This document shows, piece by piece, positions 1-10,166 of a stretch of DNA of 41,539 nt; the first letter of the stretch is position 1, and each line of letters begins with the position of its first letter. The notes under the pieces were generated by a model. That model searched no databases, had not been told where the DNA came from, and worked only from the letters and a program-made list of their open reading frames with translations. The translations under genes and the position numbers were made by a program. Where the stretch lies: positions 1-41,539 of the forward strand of contig CAWGKA010000006.1 of assembly GCA_963823045.1 (NCBI GenBank). The letters run 5' to 3'. The stretch comes from JADLGL01 sp963823045 (GTDB lineage Bacteria > Pseudomonadota > Alphaproteobacteria > Rhizobiales > Kaistiaceae).

Positions 1-143
1 GCGGCCTTTCCGGACCCGGAAGGTCCGATGATCGCCGCAAAGGCCCCTTCGGGAAGTTTCAGGTCGAAAGCGGTGAGCGCCTTCAGCCGGCCGAAGGCTT
101 TATCGACGCCCCGAAACTCCAGCACTTCGGCCGTTTCGACCAT
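1..143 (-). CDS. ABC transporter ATP-binding protein, N-terminal fragment
   Basis: Only the first 47 codons lie in the window; the gene runs off the left edge. It starts with ATG at 143 (MVETAEVLEF). The fragment has the typical first strand of an ABC ATPase, an A-loop region (FGRLKAL) and a Walker A loop reading GPSGSGKA. The usual Ser/Thr after the Walker lysine is Ala here. Given the many single-base errors in this window, an indel at the window edge is the simplest reason, but only three further bases are visible. It is transcribed away from the beta-propeller and transporter cluster. It could be a second ATPase for that cluster or an unrelated importer; the substrate cannot be told from this fragment. 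Confidence 0.75.
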   Translation of the reverse strand, partial: MVETAEVLEFRGVDKAFGRLKALTAFDLKLPEGAFAAIIGPSGSGKA

Positions 144-401
144 TCGCGTTTCTCTTCACGCAGTCTTGTTCATCGGCTGTCGCGGCGCGGACAGTAGCGG
201 CTCGATCGTCGCAAGACACGCCCTCCTGTGCGATATTCAGCGTCGGAGCACGCTCAAGTGATTGACGAAAGACCATACTCCGTAAGAAATGTGAATTCTG
301 TACCCAACTTAACGGACGATATGCAGGCGTCATTCATTGCCCCGAAGCGCGGCGCACCGGACTGGTTCGCGGACTGGCGCTGGCTTTCGCGAGAACCGGC
401 G
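144..401. promoter_or_regulatory. Divergent intergenic region with weak promoter candidate
   Basis: This stretch separates the leftward ABC ATPase from the rightward beta-propeller gene, so it should hold promoters for both. It is less GC-rich around 255-325 than its surroundings. A TTGACG hexamer at 262-267 sits 17 bases before AGAAAT at 285-290, which is a weak sigma-70-like arrangement for the rightward operon. No strong inverted repeat or second promoter was found by eye. Confidence 0.25.
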
Positions 402-1412
402 ATGGATGGGGTCGGCCGACGGTCCGTCTGGCGCCCTTCCTGACCAGGGCCGCGCTGGCATTGGCCCTCATTCTGCTCGTGGCTGGTGCCGCGTCATCGA
501 CCGAGGAGACCGGCTATGTCTTCGTCAGCAATGAGGATTCCGGCACGATCACGGTGCTGCAGGCGGAATCGCTGGAGGTTGTGGCAACGATCTCCACGGC
601 GCGCCGGCCCCGCGACATGCATCTCGACAGCAGCGGCACTCGGCTGTTCGTCGCCTGCGGCGACGACAACGTCATTCAGGTGATCGACCTGGCGACGATG
701 ACCGTCACGCGCTCAATCCCGACCGGCAGCAGCCCGGAATTGTTCCTCCTGAGCCCGGACGACGCCACGCTCTTCATGACGCTGGAAGACGAGAGCGCCG
801 TCGCGATGATCGACGTTGCCAGCGGCAACAAGATCGGGGAGGTCACCACCGGAGCCGAGCCGGAGGGGCTGGCTCTTAAGCACCGATGGCGCAACGCTCT
901 ACGCAACATCGGAAATCTCCAACATGGTCCACGTCATCGATGTTGCCTCGGCGACCATCCGCCAGAACATCATCGTCGGCGCCCGGCCCCGCCGGCTGCT
1001 CCTGTCGCCGGACGGCAGCGAATCGTGGGGTCGAACGAGCTCTCCGGAACGGTTTCGGTTATCGGCACCGCCAGCAACACCGTCGTCGCGGAGATCGCCT
1101 TCTCGCGCCGGGCTTCCGCTCGGCCGACGTCACGCCGGTTGCCATCATATCCGCCGACGGCGGAGCCACGCTTGTCGTGGCGCTCGGCCGCTCCAACCAG
1201 GTTGCCTTTGTCGATGCCGCGACCCGCCACATCCAGCGCTATGTGCTCGTCGGCAACGGCGCCTCGGGCCTCACTTTGAGCCCTGACGGGGAGCGGCTAT
1301 CGTCACCAATGGCCTCAGCGACGACATTTCGGTCATCGACATGTCCACCCGCCGCAATATCCGCTCCATCGTGACCGGCCTCTCGCCGCACAGCGTGGTC
1401 GCAGGTGGCTAG
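402..1412 (+). CDS. YVTN-type beta-propeller protein of PQQ-dependent catabolism type (frameshifted)
   Basis: This is a predicted exported beta-propeller. A hydrophobic signal-like stretch (ALALALILLVAGAASS) is followed by repeats of about 40 residues of the form 'YVFVSNEDSGTITVLQ', 'LFVACGDDNVIQVID', 'SPDDATLFMTLEDESAVAMID', typical of YVTN/lactonase-like propellers. It best fits the family annotated as PQQ-dependent catabolism-associated beta-propeller (TIGR03866). The coding frame changes near 880, 1030, 1100 and 1300; each can be repaired by one base (for example an extra A in CTTAAGC, a lost G in CGGCT). The start is uncertain: ATG at 402 needs one more frame change near 437, and TTG at 461 is the first start in the signal-peptide frame. 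The stop overlaps the start of the next gene by 8 bases, so the two are probably translationally coupled. Confidence 0.72.
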
Positions 1413-2600
1413 GCGCGCCCTAACCATCATGCTGTCGACGGCCCTCATGGCGTCGTCGCGACAGCCGATCCGCGCCCAGGAGGTGCCGGCCCTGCCGGAA
1501 TTCGCCGTCGGCTATGTGCAGCGCGAGACCGATCCGCGTCAGATCGAGCGCAACGTCTATTACGAAATTCCGGTAACGCCGCTCGGTCGTTCGGTCACCG
1601 CCGCCGAATTGGCCGTGATCAATTCAGAGTTGATCGGCCGACAGATCGGCTATCATTTCGACCTCAAGGTTGCCCGCAGCGACGATCTCGACGCGCTTGC
1701 GCAAGACATCAGGCAATGGGTCGACGAAGGCATCCATTTCGTTCTTGCCGATCTGCCCGCGGCCGATCTCGTGAACGTTTCGGACGCGGTCGCCGATTTG
1801 CCGGTGACGATTTTCAACATATCGGCGACTGACGATAGCCTGCGCGGCGAGGCCTGCCGCGCCAATCTCATCCACGTCATCCCCAGCGACCGGATGATGA
1901 CCGATGCGATCGTCCAGTTTCTGGTCGAGCGGCGCTGGCAGAACATCCTGGTGCTCGAGGGGCCGCGGCCTGAGGACAAGGCGATCGTGGCAGCCCTTCG
2001 GGAATCGGCCGACTTGTTCGGCGCCCGGATCGCCGATGTCCGCGACTTCGCCATCGGCGACGATCCCCGCAACCCGTCGACGGCCAATGTCGCCCTGCTT
2101 ACCGCCGGTCGCGATTATGACGTCGTCTTCGTCGCCGATTCCGTCGGCGAATTCGCCAGCACCGTGCCATATCGCACCGCCGACCCGCGGCCGATCGTCG
2201 GTTCCGCCGGCCTTGTCGCCACGGCCTGGCATTGGGCGTGGGAGCGCGGCGGCGCTCCGCAGCTGAACGCCCGCTTCGAATACCAGGCCGACCGCCGCAT
2301 GGGGTCGTCGGACTGGGCGGCGTGGGTTTCCGTCCGCGCCGTGGTGCAGGCGGTATGCGCGCCCAGTCGATCAGCTACGAGGACATGCTCGCCTATCTGC
2401 TCGGCGATGGGCTCAACCTCGACGGCGCCAAGGTCAGCCCGCTCAGCGTCCGATCGTGGGATCATCAGTTGCGCCAGCCGATCCTTCTGGCGACCAACAA
2501 CTATGTCGTCGAGCGGGCGCCGCTCGAAGGCTTCGTCAATCCGGTCAACGATCTTGATACGTTGGGCGTGACGGAGGCCCAGTCGACATGCCATTTGTGA
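1405..2600 (+). CDS. Periplasmic substrate-binding protein, PQQ-dependent alcohol dehydrogenase system type (one frameshift)
   Basis: The product is about 398 residues. It starts at GTG 1405 with a signal peptide ending near 'RQPIRAQ' and has a type I periplasmic-binding fold like branched-chain amino acid binding proteins ('FAVGYVQRETDP', 'NILVLEGPRPEDKAIVAALRES', 'DYDVVFVADSVGEF'). I match it to the TIGR03863 group, ABC substrate-binding proteins linked to PQQ-dependent alcohol dehydrogenases. Members of this group accompany the PedA1A2BC system of Pseudomonas putida and lanthanide uptake loci of methylotrophs, so a role in lanthanide or PQQ-enzyme physiology is an inference from family. 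The frame changes near 2353; the C-terminal part ('SISYEDMLAYLLGDGLNLDG') continues to a TGA at 2598-2600. The beta-propeller gene overlaps its start, and the permease follows after 15 bases. Confidence 0.72.
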
Positions 2601-2615
2601 TGCCGGAGGGCTCAG

Positions 2616-3745
2616 GTGAGAGTACAGAGCGAAACCGGCGCGAGCAGCGCCGGCTTGAGAGGTCAGGAAGAGACGGCGCCGTCGGAGGGATCGACCCAGG
2701 GCCGGAAAATCGGCTGGACGATCATTATCGGCCTCGGGCTCGTTGTCCTCGCCGTCATGTGGTGGGCGATTTCCTACAGCCAGATCATGGCCGATTCCGA
2801 CCGTTCGCTGTTCGACGCGGCGCGCTGCCTGTTCTTCCGCGACGATGTCTGCGAGGAGTTCATCGACGCTTCGGACAGATCATTCCCGCTCTACTACCAC
2901 TTCTTCACAATGTGGCTCGGGCTCATGCTGCTCGCCATCGGCCTGTGGCGAAGGACGCGTCTTTCCACCGATCCGCCGGATTGGTTCCTGCCTTACCGCA
3001 TCCCGTTCTTCCGCATGTTGGCCCTCGCCCTCCTCGTCCTGATCTGGTGGGAGGCGGCGGCGCGCGCGGCCCGAACCTCTTCCCCGATCCGGCCGCCACC
3101 TTCCGCGCCGCAATCGACATGTTCGGCGAGGACCGCAACGGCCTGCGCGTCGGCTTCTATGACAGCCTTCGCGTCTATGCGTCCGGCTTCTCCTTCGGCG
3201 CGATGATCGGCATTCCGATCGGCCTCGTCCTCGGCGGCTTCCGCGTGCTCGGCCGCACGATGGAGGTGTTCACCAACGCGATCATGGCGACGCCGCGGAT
3301 CGCCTTCATCCCGCTGATCATCGTTTTTCTCGGCCTCGGCTACGAGGCGAAGACGTTCATCATCTTCCTCGGCGCCGTTTTTCCGATCCTGGTGAATACC
3401 TATGCCGGCGTCCGCAACAGCGATGGCGAGCTGGTCGAGATGGCGCGTTCCGCCGGGGCGAACCGGGGCCAGATCTTCCTGCGCATTCTGCTTCCGGGGG
3501 CGCTTCCCTACATTGTCGTCGGCCTGCGCATCGGCGCCACGATCGGCCTGATCAACACCGTTGTCGCCGAACTCTACACGGCCACGACCGGCCTCGGCGG
3601 GCTGTTGCAGGTCTATCGTGCGCGCTTCGCCATGGATCACTACCTGGTGGTTGTCCTGTGCCTATCCCTTATCGGTGTGGTTGTGACGTCACTCCTGCGG
3701 GTGCTGGAATCGCGGACGGAGCGCTGGCGCTACAACGGCAATTGA
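2616..3745 (+). CDS. ABC transporter permease, nitrate/sulfonate/taurine (SsuC/TauC) type, with N-terminal extension (one frameshift)
   Basis: This is an inner-membrane permease subunit. The C-terminal 230 residues are a classic BPD_transp_1 domain with the EAA loop ('ELVEMARSAGANRGQIFLRILLPGALP'-like, about residues 270-300) that docks the ATPase. Unusually, about 150 residues precede it. They include a charged start and two additional hydrophobic segments ('WTIIIGLGLVVLAVMWWAIS' and 'FFTMWLGLMLLAIGLW') with a soluble loop between them that carries two cysteines. The start is GTG at 2616 with GGAGGG at 2605-2610. The frame changes near 3072 and one missing base restores 'WWEAAARA.GPNLFPDPAATF'. 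It belongs to the operon with the substrate-binding proteins and the ATPase at 5010. Confidence 0.85.
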
Positions 3746-3899
3746 TGGAAACCCAACGGAATCAGGCTTTTCTTTTGCCGGCCAATTGTGGCTAAATGGA
3801 CTAAAGCCATCGCGGTCAGCACAGCCACGATAGGTAGGCACATGGAGCAGATTGAAACCGTTGCGGCTCGCGTCGCGACAAGGGAGAGGATTTGTCCCA

Positions 3900-4958
3900 T
3901 GAATACCAACAAGATGTTGCGGGGGCTCGCCGCGACGTTGGTGCTTGGCGGGCGCTGGCGATGTCGTCGTCGGCCGTCAATGCCCAACAGCCGTTCCGGC
4001 TCATCATCACTGAACAGGAAGCTCCGCTGGTACCGAACTCGGTCATGATCCTGGCGCAGGAACTCGGCTATTTCGATGCCGAGGGCGTCAATGTCGAACT
4101 GATCCAGCTGACCGACACGCCACTCGCCGTCGCCGCCCTTCAGGCGGGTGAAGGCGATATGGCCAATGTCGCCCTCGATTCCGCTCTGCTGCTCATCACC
4201 AATGGCGGCGACTTCCGCGCCGTGACGTCGCCCGACAAGTTCCTGCCGTTCCTGATCGCCTGTAAGGACGACGTCACCGATGTTGCCGACATGGCCGGTC
4301 GTTCGTTCGGCGTCGCCCGCGTCGGCAGCCTCGACTACTCGCTGTCGAACATGGTGATGAACAGCAACGGCCTCAACCCCGACGACGTCGACTTCGTCGC
4401 GATCGGCGCTCCGCCGGCCCGTGGCGAGGCGCTCGCCGCCGGCCAGATCGACTGCACGACCATGTCGATCGGCGTGTGGCTGTCGATGCCTGACCACACC
4501 GGCCTGCATATCCTGGTGAACGTCGCTGACTACGGCGCGGCCGCTCCGGTGGTGAACAAGGTCAACATCGTCACGACCGATACGCTGGCCAATCGCGGCG
4601 ACGAGGTCAAGGCGGTTGTCCGTGCCCTGATCAAGCTGTCGCGTGACTTCAACGAGAATCCGCAGATGTGGGTCGACGCCATGACGACGGCGCGGCCGGA
4701 TCAGTCGGTCGAGAACCTGACGCAGCTCGCCAACAGCTTCGTCGGCGATTGGAGCGTCAATGGCGGCCTGGTCCACTCCCAGCTCGCATTCTCGGAGGAG
4801 CAGATCTTCACGGGTGAGGATTTCACTGGCCTGACGGCTCCGGCACTCACCGACTGGGTGGATTGGGGTCCGATCTGCGCCGTGCTCGCCGACATCGGCA
4901 TTGCTGATGTGACGGCGGCGACGAGATGGGCGACACCTGCGCCATGCAAGGCATGTAA
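3900..4958 (+). CDS. NMT1/SsuA-like ABC transporter substrate-binding protein (two frameshifts)
   Basis: This periplasmic binding protein belongs to the nitrate/sulfonate/taurine/thiamine-precursor class. The signal peptide begins at ATG 3900 (MNTNKMLRGLAATLVLGG), behind AAGGGAGAGG, and is continued in another frame by 'ALAMSSSAVNAQQ'; one missing G near 3950 explains the break. The mature part has 'LVPNSVMILAQELGYFDAEGV', 'ALQAGEGDMANVALDSALL', 'DMAGRSFGVARVGSLDYSLS', the familiar NMT1 pattern. A second break near 4923 restores an end at TAA 4956-4958 (…EMGDTCAMQGM). It lies between its permease and ATPase. A 154-base gap before it may hold its own promoter. The ligand is not predictable from sequence. 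Confidence 0.83.
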
Positions 4959-5009
4959 GCGGAACCACCGACGTCACGAGGTCAGGCTAGCTAAGATGGT
5001 CGAACGATC

Positions 5010-5873
5010 GTGACGACGGTGGCACTTGCTGACGAACCAGCGGCGGCGGCGCGAGCCGCCGCCGCCCCCAAGATTTCGGTCCAGGGCGTCTCCAAGACGT
5101 TCATGCGACCGCAATCGACCGAAACGGTCGAGGCGCTGAGGAACGTCTCGATCGATATCGCCGACAACACCTTCGTGTCCCTGGTCGGACCGTCGGGCTG
5201 CGGCAAGACAACGCTTCTGCGGATGCTCAACGGGCTGATCACGCCCGATCGCGGCCGCGTCTTCGTCGACGGCCGCGTGCCGAGTCCGGGCCCCGAAATG
5301 GGCTTCGTGTTCCAGTCCTTCCGGCTCATCCCATGGACGTCGGTGCGCTCGAACGTCGCCTTCCCGCTCGAGATCACGGGCCATAGCCGCAACGCAGCAC
5401 TGGAGACGGCCGACCGCTATCTCGATCTGGTCGGCCTGTCGCAGTTCGGCAAAGCCTATCCGAACGAGCTTTCCGGCGGCATGAAGCAGCGCGTGGCGCT
5501 CGCCCGCGCGCTGGTCACGGACCCGGCGATCCTCCTGATGGACGAGCCGTTCGCCAGCATCGACGCGCAGACGCGCGAACTGATGCAGATCGAGCTGATG
5601 CGCATCTGGGCGGAGAAGAAGGGCGTCGTCGTCTTCGTCACGCACAGCGTCGACGAGGCGGTGCTGCTCGCCGACAAGGTCGTGCTGATGGGGCCGCGGC
5701 CCGGCCGCATCGTCGAGGTGATCGACGTCGACCTGCCGCGCCCGCGCTGGGAATACAATGTCCGCGCCGATCCGAGATTTCAGAAGCTGCGCACGCATCT
5801 GTGGGAGCGGATCAAGGAAATGGTGATGTCCGACCCGACATCCGCCTTCTTCGGCCGCGAAGGCAAAGCCTAG
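5010..5873 (+). CDS. ABC transporter ATP-binding protein, SsuB/TauB type
   Basis: This intact 287-residue ATPase powers the importer formed with the permease at 2616. It has Walker A GPSGCGKTT (about residues 67-75), a Q-loop ('FVFQSFRLIPW'), signature LSGGMKQRVALARAL, Walker B ILLMDEPFASIDAQTRE and switch histidine in 'FVTHSVDEAVLLAD'. The tail 'MGPRPGRIVEVIDVDLPRPR' is typical of nitrate/sulfonate/taurine ATPases. The start is GTG at 5010, 51 bases after the repaired end of the binding protein. An alanine-rich N-terminal stretch of about 20 residues precedes the ATPase fold. It is the last gene of the cluster; about 100 bases separate it from glgX. Confidence 0.92.
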   Translation: MTTVALADEPAAAARAAAAPKISVQGVSKTFMRPQSTETVEALRNVSIDIADNTFVSLVGPSGCGKTTLLRMLNGLITPDRGRVFVDGRVPSPGPEMGFVFQSFRLIPWTSVRSNVAFPLEITGHSRNAALETADRYLDLVGLSQFGKAYPNELSGGMKQRVALARALVTDPAILLMDEPFASIDAQTRELMQIELMRIWAEKKGVVVFVTHSVDEAVLLADKVVLMGPRPGRIVEVIDVDLPRPRWEYNVRADPRFQKLRTHLWERIKEMVMSDPTSAFFGREGKA

Positions 5874-5972
5874 TCTTCGTCGACCTCCCGTCGAGTTCGA
5901 TTGGCGCTTCGCCGCCATCTCGGCTAAAACCCTCGCCTTCGCCCGAACTCCCAACGGGCCGGGACAAGCCAT

Positions 5973-8070
5973 ATGATTAAGCTGGAGGAAGGGTCACCCT
6001 CGCCCCTCGGCGCCCATTATGACGGGCGCGGGGTGAATTTCGCCCTGTTCTCCGCGAATGCGACCAAGGTCGAGCTTTGCCTGTTCGACCACAGCGGCCG
6101 GCGCGAGACCGAGCGTGTTGCCCTGCCGCGGCGGACCGAACACATCTGGCACGGCTACCTCTCCGGCGCCGGCCCCGGCCAGCTCTATGGCTACCGCGTG
6201 CATGGCCCCTATGAGCCGCAGCGCGGCTACCGCTTCAATCCGAACAAGCTCCTGATCGACCCCTACGCGCGGCAACTGGCCGGCCGCCTGCGCTGGCACG
6301 ATGCCGTCTTCGGCTATCGTCCCGGCGCGCAGCGCGGCGACCTCACCGCCGACCGGCGCGACAGCGCGCCGATGATGCCGAAATGCGTGGTGGAAACGCC
6401 GGCGCATTTCTGGGGCGACGACCGTCCGCCGAAGACGCCGATGCGCGACAGCGTCATCTACGAGGCGCATGTGAAGGGGCTGACCCAGCTGCATCCGGAC
6501 GTGCCGCAGCCGATCCGCGGCCGCTATGATGCGCTCGCCCATCCGGCGGTGATCGACCATCTCGTCAAGATCGGCGCAACGGCGGTAGAGCTGTTGCCGA
6601 TCCACGCCTTCGTCGACGACCGCTTCCTCGTCAACAAGGGCCTCCGCAACTACTGGGGCTATTCGACCCTCGCCTATTTTGCGCCCGAGCCGCGCTATTT
6701 CAGCGAGGAGGGGCCGACCGGCCTTCGCAGCGCCATCCGTGCGCTGCACGATGCCGGCCTCGAAGTGATCCTCGACGTCGTCTTCAACCACACGGCGGAG
6801 GGCAACGAGCTCGGGCCGACGCTCTCTTTCCGCGGCATCGACAACACCACCTACTACAAGCTGATGCACGACAATCCGCGGCACTATTGGGACACGACCG
6901 GGACCGGCAACACGGTCGACGTCGCGCATCCGCAGGTGATGCGCCTCGTGCTCAATTCCCTCCGCCATTGGGTCGAATCCTATCGCGTCGACGGCTTCCG
7001 CTTCGACCTTGCCTCGACGCTTGGCCCGCAACCCGATCGACTTCGATGCGCGCGCGCCGTTCCTAGCCGCCGCGGCGCAGGACCCGGTGCTGAGCCAAGT
7101 GAAGATGATCGCCGAGCCGTGGGATATCGGTCCGGGCGGCTATCGCGTCGGCGGCTTCCCGCCGGGCTGGAGCGAATGGAACGACCAGTATCGCGACACG
7201 CTGCGCGCCTTCTGGCGCGGCGACCAGGGCCAGTTGCCGGCGCTCGCCCGGGTCGTCGCCGGCTCACGCGAAGTGTTCGAATCCTCCGGCCGGCAGAGCT
7301 GGGCGTCGGTCAATCTCATCACCGCGCATGACGGCTTCACGCTGCGCGACCTCGTCTCCTACGAACACCGCCACAACGAGGCCAATGGCGAAGGCAATGC
7401 CGACGGCCACGGCCACAATCTGTCCTGGAACAATGGCGCCGAAGGGCCGACCGACGACCCCGGCATCCTGGCGGCGCGCGCCCGACAGCAGCGCAACCTC
7501 CTCGCCTCTCTGTTCCTGTCCATCGGCACGCCGATGGTGACGATGGGCGACGAGCTCGGCCGCACGCAGATGGGCAACAACAACGCCTATTGCCAGGACA
7601 ACGAGATCAGCTGGATGGACTGGGAAGGCGCGGACGAGGATCTGACGGCGGTCGTTCGTGTGCTGGCGGGTATCCGCCGCAGCACGACCGCGTTCCATCG
7701 CAGCGAATTCCTCAGCGGCCACAACCACAACGGCACCGGCTTGAAGGACGTCTACTGGCTGGCGCCCGAGGGACGCGAGATGACCGAAGGCGACTGGCAT
7801 GATCCGGAGCGGCGAACGCTCGGCTGCCAGCTTGGCAATGAAGACACGGCGACCGACCGCATCCTGATCCTCTTCAACGCCGATGCCGAGGCGATCGAAT
7901 TCAAACTCGCCGAAGACTTCCCCGGAACCGCTTGGGAGCCTGTGTTCGACACCGCGCGCAAGAGCGGCCATCCCGGACGCGCGTCCGCACATCTGAAGCC
8001 CGGCGGCATGATCCCGATCGGGGGCCGCTCGCTTCTGCTCCTTCGCCATCGCGTGTCCGTTTCGGCATGA
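5973..8070 (+). CDS. glgX: Glycogen debranching enzyme GlgX (one frameshift)
   Basis: GlgX hydrolyses alpha-1,6 branches of limit dextrins in the cytoplasm. The N-terminus (residues 1-150) is a CBM48-like module ('GVNFALFSANATKVELCLFD'), followed by the GH13_11 barrel: region I 'DVVFNHTAEGNE', nucleophile Asp in 'VDGFRFDLAS' near residue 345, acid/base Glu in 'MIAEPWDIGPGGY', and transition-state Asp in 'LITAHDGFTLRDLV'. The total of about 699 residues is normal for the family. The frame breaks near 7027, where GGCCC for GGCC splits 'STLGRNPIDFD'; one extra C explains it. Its TGA overlaps the malQ ATG (ATGA at 8067-8070). This is the first gene of the alpha-glucan operon. Confidence 0.93.
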
Positions 8071-10166
8071 GCGGCTGGGACGACGCGGTTCGTCAGATTG
8101 CGGACATGGCCGGCATCCGGCTCGGCTATCGCGATGGCCTCGGCCACGACGTCGAGACGCCGCTGGAGGCCGTGCGCGAGTTGCTGGCCGCTATCCGCCT
8201 GCCCGCGGACAACGAGGCGGCGGCGCGCGACAGCGTCAGCCGCCTTGAAGCCAAGCGCGATCGTCTCGCCCCGCAATGGATCATCGCCAAGGCCGATGAG
8301 GCCCCCTTCGTCTCGCTCAACGATCCCAATGCCGATTTGGTTGGCTGGTCGGTCGTCGACGAAGCCGGCGTTGTGACCGAGGGGCACGCACATGTCGGTC
8401 ACCGCGACGGTCCGGGCATTCATCTGCCACCGCTCGCCGCCGGCTACTACAAAGCGACGCTGACGGCCGGCGCGCGGCCCGCCGAACTGACGATCCTCTC
8501 AGCGCCGGAGAGCTGTTGGCGGCCGACCGCCGGCAAGAAGCGTTGGGGCGTCTATGGCCCGGCCTATGGGCTGGTGTCGGCGGTCGATCTCGGCATCGGC
8601 GATTTCGGCGATATCGGCGCCATCGGCGAGGCGTCGGCACGGCGCGGCGCGAGCTTCCTCGGTCTCAGTCCATTGCACACGCTGTTCCCCGCCGAACGCC
8701 ACCGCATCTCGCCCTATTCGCCATCCTCGCGGCTGTTCCGCGACCCTATCTATGTCGACCCACGAAAGGTCCCCGGCCTGGGAGATCGCGCCCGGGCGCT
8801 CCTTGCCGAGGCCGCCGATGACGGGCGTCTCGCCAAGGCGCGCGGCGGACCGCTGGTGGACTACGCCGCGGTGTGGGCGGTGAAGGCGCCGATGCTCGAG
8901 GCGCTGTGGCACGAATTCCGCCACCATGGCGGGTCGCTTCTGTTCGATGCCTTTCGCTCCGAACGGGGCATGGCGCTCAATCGCCACGCCGCGTTCGAGG
9001 CATTCGCGGCCGCCCGGAGCGCCGCCGGCGAAAGCGAACCCTATGCCGGCATGCCGGCACCGGACTCGGCAGCGCTTACGGAGTTCGCCGCAGCGAACCG
9101 CGAGGCGGTCGAGTATCATTCCTGGCTGCAATGGCTCGCCGACGATCAGCTGTCGCTTGCCGCCAACGCGGCGCGGTCCGCCGGCATGGAGATCGGCCTC
9201 CTCGCCGATCTTGCCGTCGGCGTCGATCCGCAAGGATCGGAAGCCTGGGCGGCGCCGGACGGCTATCTCGGCTCGCTGTCGGTCGGCGCGCCGCCGGACG
9301 AACTCGCACCCCACGGGCAGAATTGGGGCCTGCGCGGCCTCGATCCGTTTGCTCTGGAAGCGAACGGCATGGCCGCCTTCCGCGCGCTCATCAGTGCCAA
9401 CATGCGCCATGTCGGCGCGCTGCGCATCGATCATGCCTTCCAGCTGCGGCGGCTCTATCTCATCCCCGACGGCCTGCCGTCATCGGCCGGCGCCTATCTC
9501 CGCTTCCCCACCGAGGCGATGCTCGCGGTGCTCCGCATTGAAAGCCACCGCGCCCGCTGCATGGTCATCGGCGAGGATCTCGGCACCCATCCGCCCGGCT
9601 TCTCCGAAACGATCCGCAGTTCCGGTATTCTCGGCTATCGCGTCCTTTATTTCGAGCGCGACCATGGGGGCGATTTCCGGCCGCCGGCCGCCTATGATGA
9701 GGTGGCGATGGCGGTGATCGACACGCATGACTTGGCAACGCTGGAAGGCTGGTGGCGCGGCGAGGACATCGAGGATCGGTTGAAATACGGCATCACCGAC
9801 ATCGAGGGCGTCGGTCAGGCGCGGCGCGAGCGCGATATCGACCGGCATCGCCTCATGGCGCTGCTGCGCAACGAAGGCCTCGTCGACAGCGAGGAGTTGC
9901 CTGCCACCGCGCCTCTTGAAGCGGTCGCGCGGCTCCTTGGCCGCTGCCGCTCGGAGCTTGTCGGCCTACAGCTCGACGACCTTGCCGGCGCCGTGGATCC
10001 TCAGAACATCCCAGGCGTTGTCGAGGATGCGCCGAACTGGCGGCGGCGCCTGCCGATGACCATCGCGGAACTGGCGACCAGAGGCGGCCCGCTTGACAGG
10101 TTCGCGCAGGCAATGGCAGCGGAGGGCCGCAATGACGGCCTGGTGATACCACCCCGGAACAATTGA
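8067..10166 (+). CDS. malQ: 4-alpha-glucanotransferase (amylomaltase)
   Basis: This intact 699-residue GH77 enzyme transfers alpha-1,4-glucan segments between maltodextrins, recycling short chains released by debranching. Visible motifs are 'WGVYGPAYGL' at the start of the barrel, the nucleophile Asp in 'ALRIDHAFQLRRLYLIP' (near residue 455), the acid/base Glu in 'VIGEDLGTHP' (near 503), and the third acid in 'DTHDLATLEGWWRG' (near 552). The N-terminal 160 residues are the extra domain seen in bacterial MalQ proteins of about 700 residues. The ATG overlaps the glgX stop, and its TGA overlaps the glgE ATG (TGATG at 10164-10168), so it is co-translated with both neighbours. Confidence 0.95.
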   Translation: MSGWDDAVRQIADMAGIRLGYRDGLGHDVETPLEAVRELLAAIRLPADNEAAARDSVSRLEAKRDRLAPQWIIAKADEAPFVSLNDPNADLVGWSVVDEAGVVTEGHAHVGHRDGPGIHLPPLAAGYYKATLTAGARPAELTILSAPESCWRPTAGKKRWGVYGPAYGLVSAVDLGIGDFGDIGAIGEASARRGASFLGLSPLHTLFPAERHRISPYSPSSRLFRDPIYVDPRKVPGLGDRARALLAEAADDGRLAKARGGPLVDYAAVWAVKAPMLEALWHEFRHHGGSLLFDAFRSERGMALNRHAAFEAFAAARSAAGESEPYAGMPAPDSAALTEFAAANREAVEYHSWLQWLADDQLSLAANAARSAGMEIGLLADLAVGVDPQGSEAWAAPDGYLGSLSVGAPPDELAPHGQNWGLRGLDPFALEANGMAAFRALISANMRHVGALRIDHAFQLRRLYLIPDGLPSSAGAYLRFPTEAMLAVLRIESHRARCMVIGEDLGTHPPGFSETIRSSGILGYRVLYFERDHGGDFRPPAAYDEVAMAVIDTHDLATLEGWWRGEDIEDRLKYGITDIEGVGQARRERDIDRHRLMALLRNEGLVDSEELPATAPLEAVARLLGRCRSELVGLQLDDLAGAVDPQNIPGVVEDAPNWRRRLPMTIAELATRGGPLDRFAQAMAAEGRNDGLVIPPRNN

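Noticed and set aside
3730..4977. Leftward open frame of 415 codons opposite the NMT1-type binding protein
   Set aside because: The opposite strand encodes a recognisable binding protein; this frame shows no known motif and reads as a GC-rich shadow.
5874..5972. Possible terminator between the ABC ATPase gene and glgX
   Set aside because: Only a 5-base stem (TCGAC/GTCGA) without a T-run was found, too weak to report.
5994..7031. Leftward open frame of 345 codons opposite glgX
   Set aside because: Antisense to glgX with no family resemblance or ribosome binding site.
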